Of a DNA stretch of 64,000 bases, positions 63,542 through 64,000 are shown in pieces. Made by a program: the position numbers and the translations under genes. The notes beneath the pieces were generated by a model, which saw only the letters and a list, made by a program, of their open reading frames with translations, was not told the DNA's origin and did no database searches. Position 1 is the first letter of the stretch. Each line of letters opens with the position of its first letter. Source of the DNA: Kaistella jeonii (lineage in GTDB: Bacteria; Bacteroidota; Bacteroidia; Flavobacteriales; Weeksellaceae); NCBI RefSeq assembly GCF_000812865.1, contig NZ_JSYL01000001.1, positions 310,001 through 374,000 of the forward strand, in the 5' to 3' direction.

Positions 63542-64000
63542 TTACATCATTTTCAAATTGTTAACTTCTAATTCAGACAAAATTCTCCAGTGTCCACGTT
63601 TGATGTTCTTCTTTGTTAATCCGGCAAACATTACACGATCCAATAATTCAACTTCATAACCAAGTCTTGTAAAAATTCTGCGCACTACCCGATTCCAACC
63701 AATGTGGATCTCGATTCCAATTTCGTTTTTAGGTTTTCCTTCGATGTAAGAAATACTGTCAACTTCAGCAACACCTTCTTCTAAACGAATTCCTTCTGCG
63801 ATTGCATTTAAATCAGCTCTGTCTAATTTCCGATCTAAAGTAACATGATATATTTTCTTCATGTTGAATGATGGATGCGTCAATTTCTTTGTCATATGAC
63901 CATCATTTGTAAGCAAAATTACCCCAGTTGTAGAACGGTCTAATCTTCCCACCGGAAAAACTCTGTACGGAGACGCGTTTGCAACCAGATCCATTACGGT
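63542..64000 (-). CDS. RluB/RsuA-family rRNA pseudouridine synthase, C-terminal part
   Basis: The window cuts the 5' end; at least 153 codons remain. Catalytic motif VGRLDRSTTGVILLTNDG (active Asp in RLD), 'KKIYHVTLDRKLDRADL' and 'EIHIGWNRVVRRIFTRLGYEV' (RluB/E/F-type R-Q/R-x-R-R-M/I-F stretch, here NRVVRRIF). Converts a uridine in 16S or 23S rRNA to pseudouridine. Which position is modified cannot be told; RluB is the usual annotation in this group. The N-terminal S4 domain would lie beyond 64000. Confidence 0.9.
   Translation of the reverse strand, partial: TVMDLVANASPYRVFPVGRLDRSTTGVILLTNDGHMTKKLTHPSFNMKKIYHVTLDRKLDRADLNAIAEGIRLEEGVAEVDSISYIEGKPKNEIGIEIHIGWNRVVRRIFTRLGYEVELLDRVMFAGLTKKNIKRGHWRILSELEVNNLKMM

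Overview
The window looks like chromosome of a low-GC Flavobacteriia member, most likely Weeksellaceae (Chryseobacterium/Kaistella-like). The grounds are Bacteroidota-type promoters (TAnnTTTG -7 boxes), type IX secretion sorting domains, a monomeric NADP isocitrate dehydrogenase and dense AT-rich intergenic DNA. The genus is inferred; no marker gene such as 16S is present. No CRISPR array, rRNA, prophage or intact insertion sequence was seen; there is one tRNA (Arg, UCG).

Layout. 1-8.6 kb: the tail of an anti-sigma factor, an osmoprotectant-type ABC importer (ATPase plus a permease/binding-protein fusion), a DUF2071 protein, then the pyrimidine operon pyrB-carA-carB behind a leader that appears to hold a nearly leaderless 22-codon peptide and an intrinsic terminator. 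8.8-20 kb: a carboxylate-use block with an orphan IS1-InsA-like zinc/HTH protein, DcaP-like porin, MHS transporter, small membrane proteins, an SLC5-histidine kinase with a receiver-only partner, and two acyl-CoA synthetases (propionyl- and acetyl-CoA type). 20.3-26 kb: a compact biosynthetic operon in which a type III polyketide synthase is flanked by its own mini fatty-acid synthase set (KS, dehydratase, FabI-like reductase, ACP), a methyltransferase and a flavoprotein. 26-30 kb: transaldolase-like enzyme, a secreted delta-60 repeat protein, and a nitroreductase-OhrR-Ohr peroxide operon. 30-39 kb: tRNA-Arg, a plug-less outer-membrane barrel, a 987-residue TPR protein and a 1185-residue T9SS cargo.

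39-50 kb: amino-acid permease plus Mpo1-like protein, SPFH protein, a cytosolic double-protease (trypsin-like plus subtilisin) with an M19-like metallohydrolase in the next gene, dGTPase, and a calcium-binding-repeat lipoprotein. 50-60 kb: gcvP, a tiny Cys/Lys-rich protein, a membrane DnaJ protein, an ECF sigma factor with two small genes and three matching candidate promoters, a set of SRPBCC/PhnB proteins, a DUF763 protein ending in a perfect beta-clamp motif, and tpx. 60-64 kb: icd, a lipoprotein and the end of a pseudouridine synthase.

Most interesting: the type III PKS/mini-FAS operon, the double-protease plus metallohydrolase pair, the ECF sigma regulon written in three promoters, the pyr leader, and the DUF763 clamp motif. 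Several long reading frames were shortened because a promoter box or signal peptide fixes a later start.
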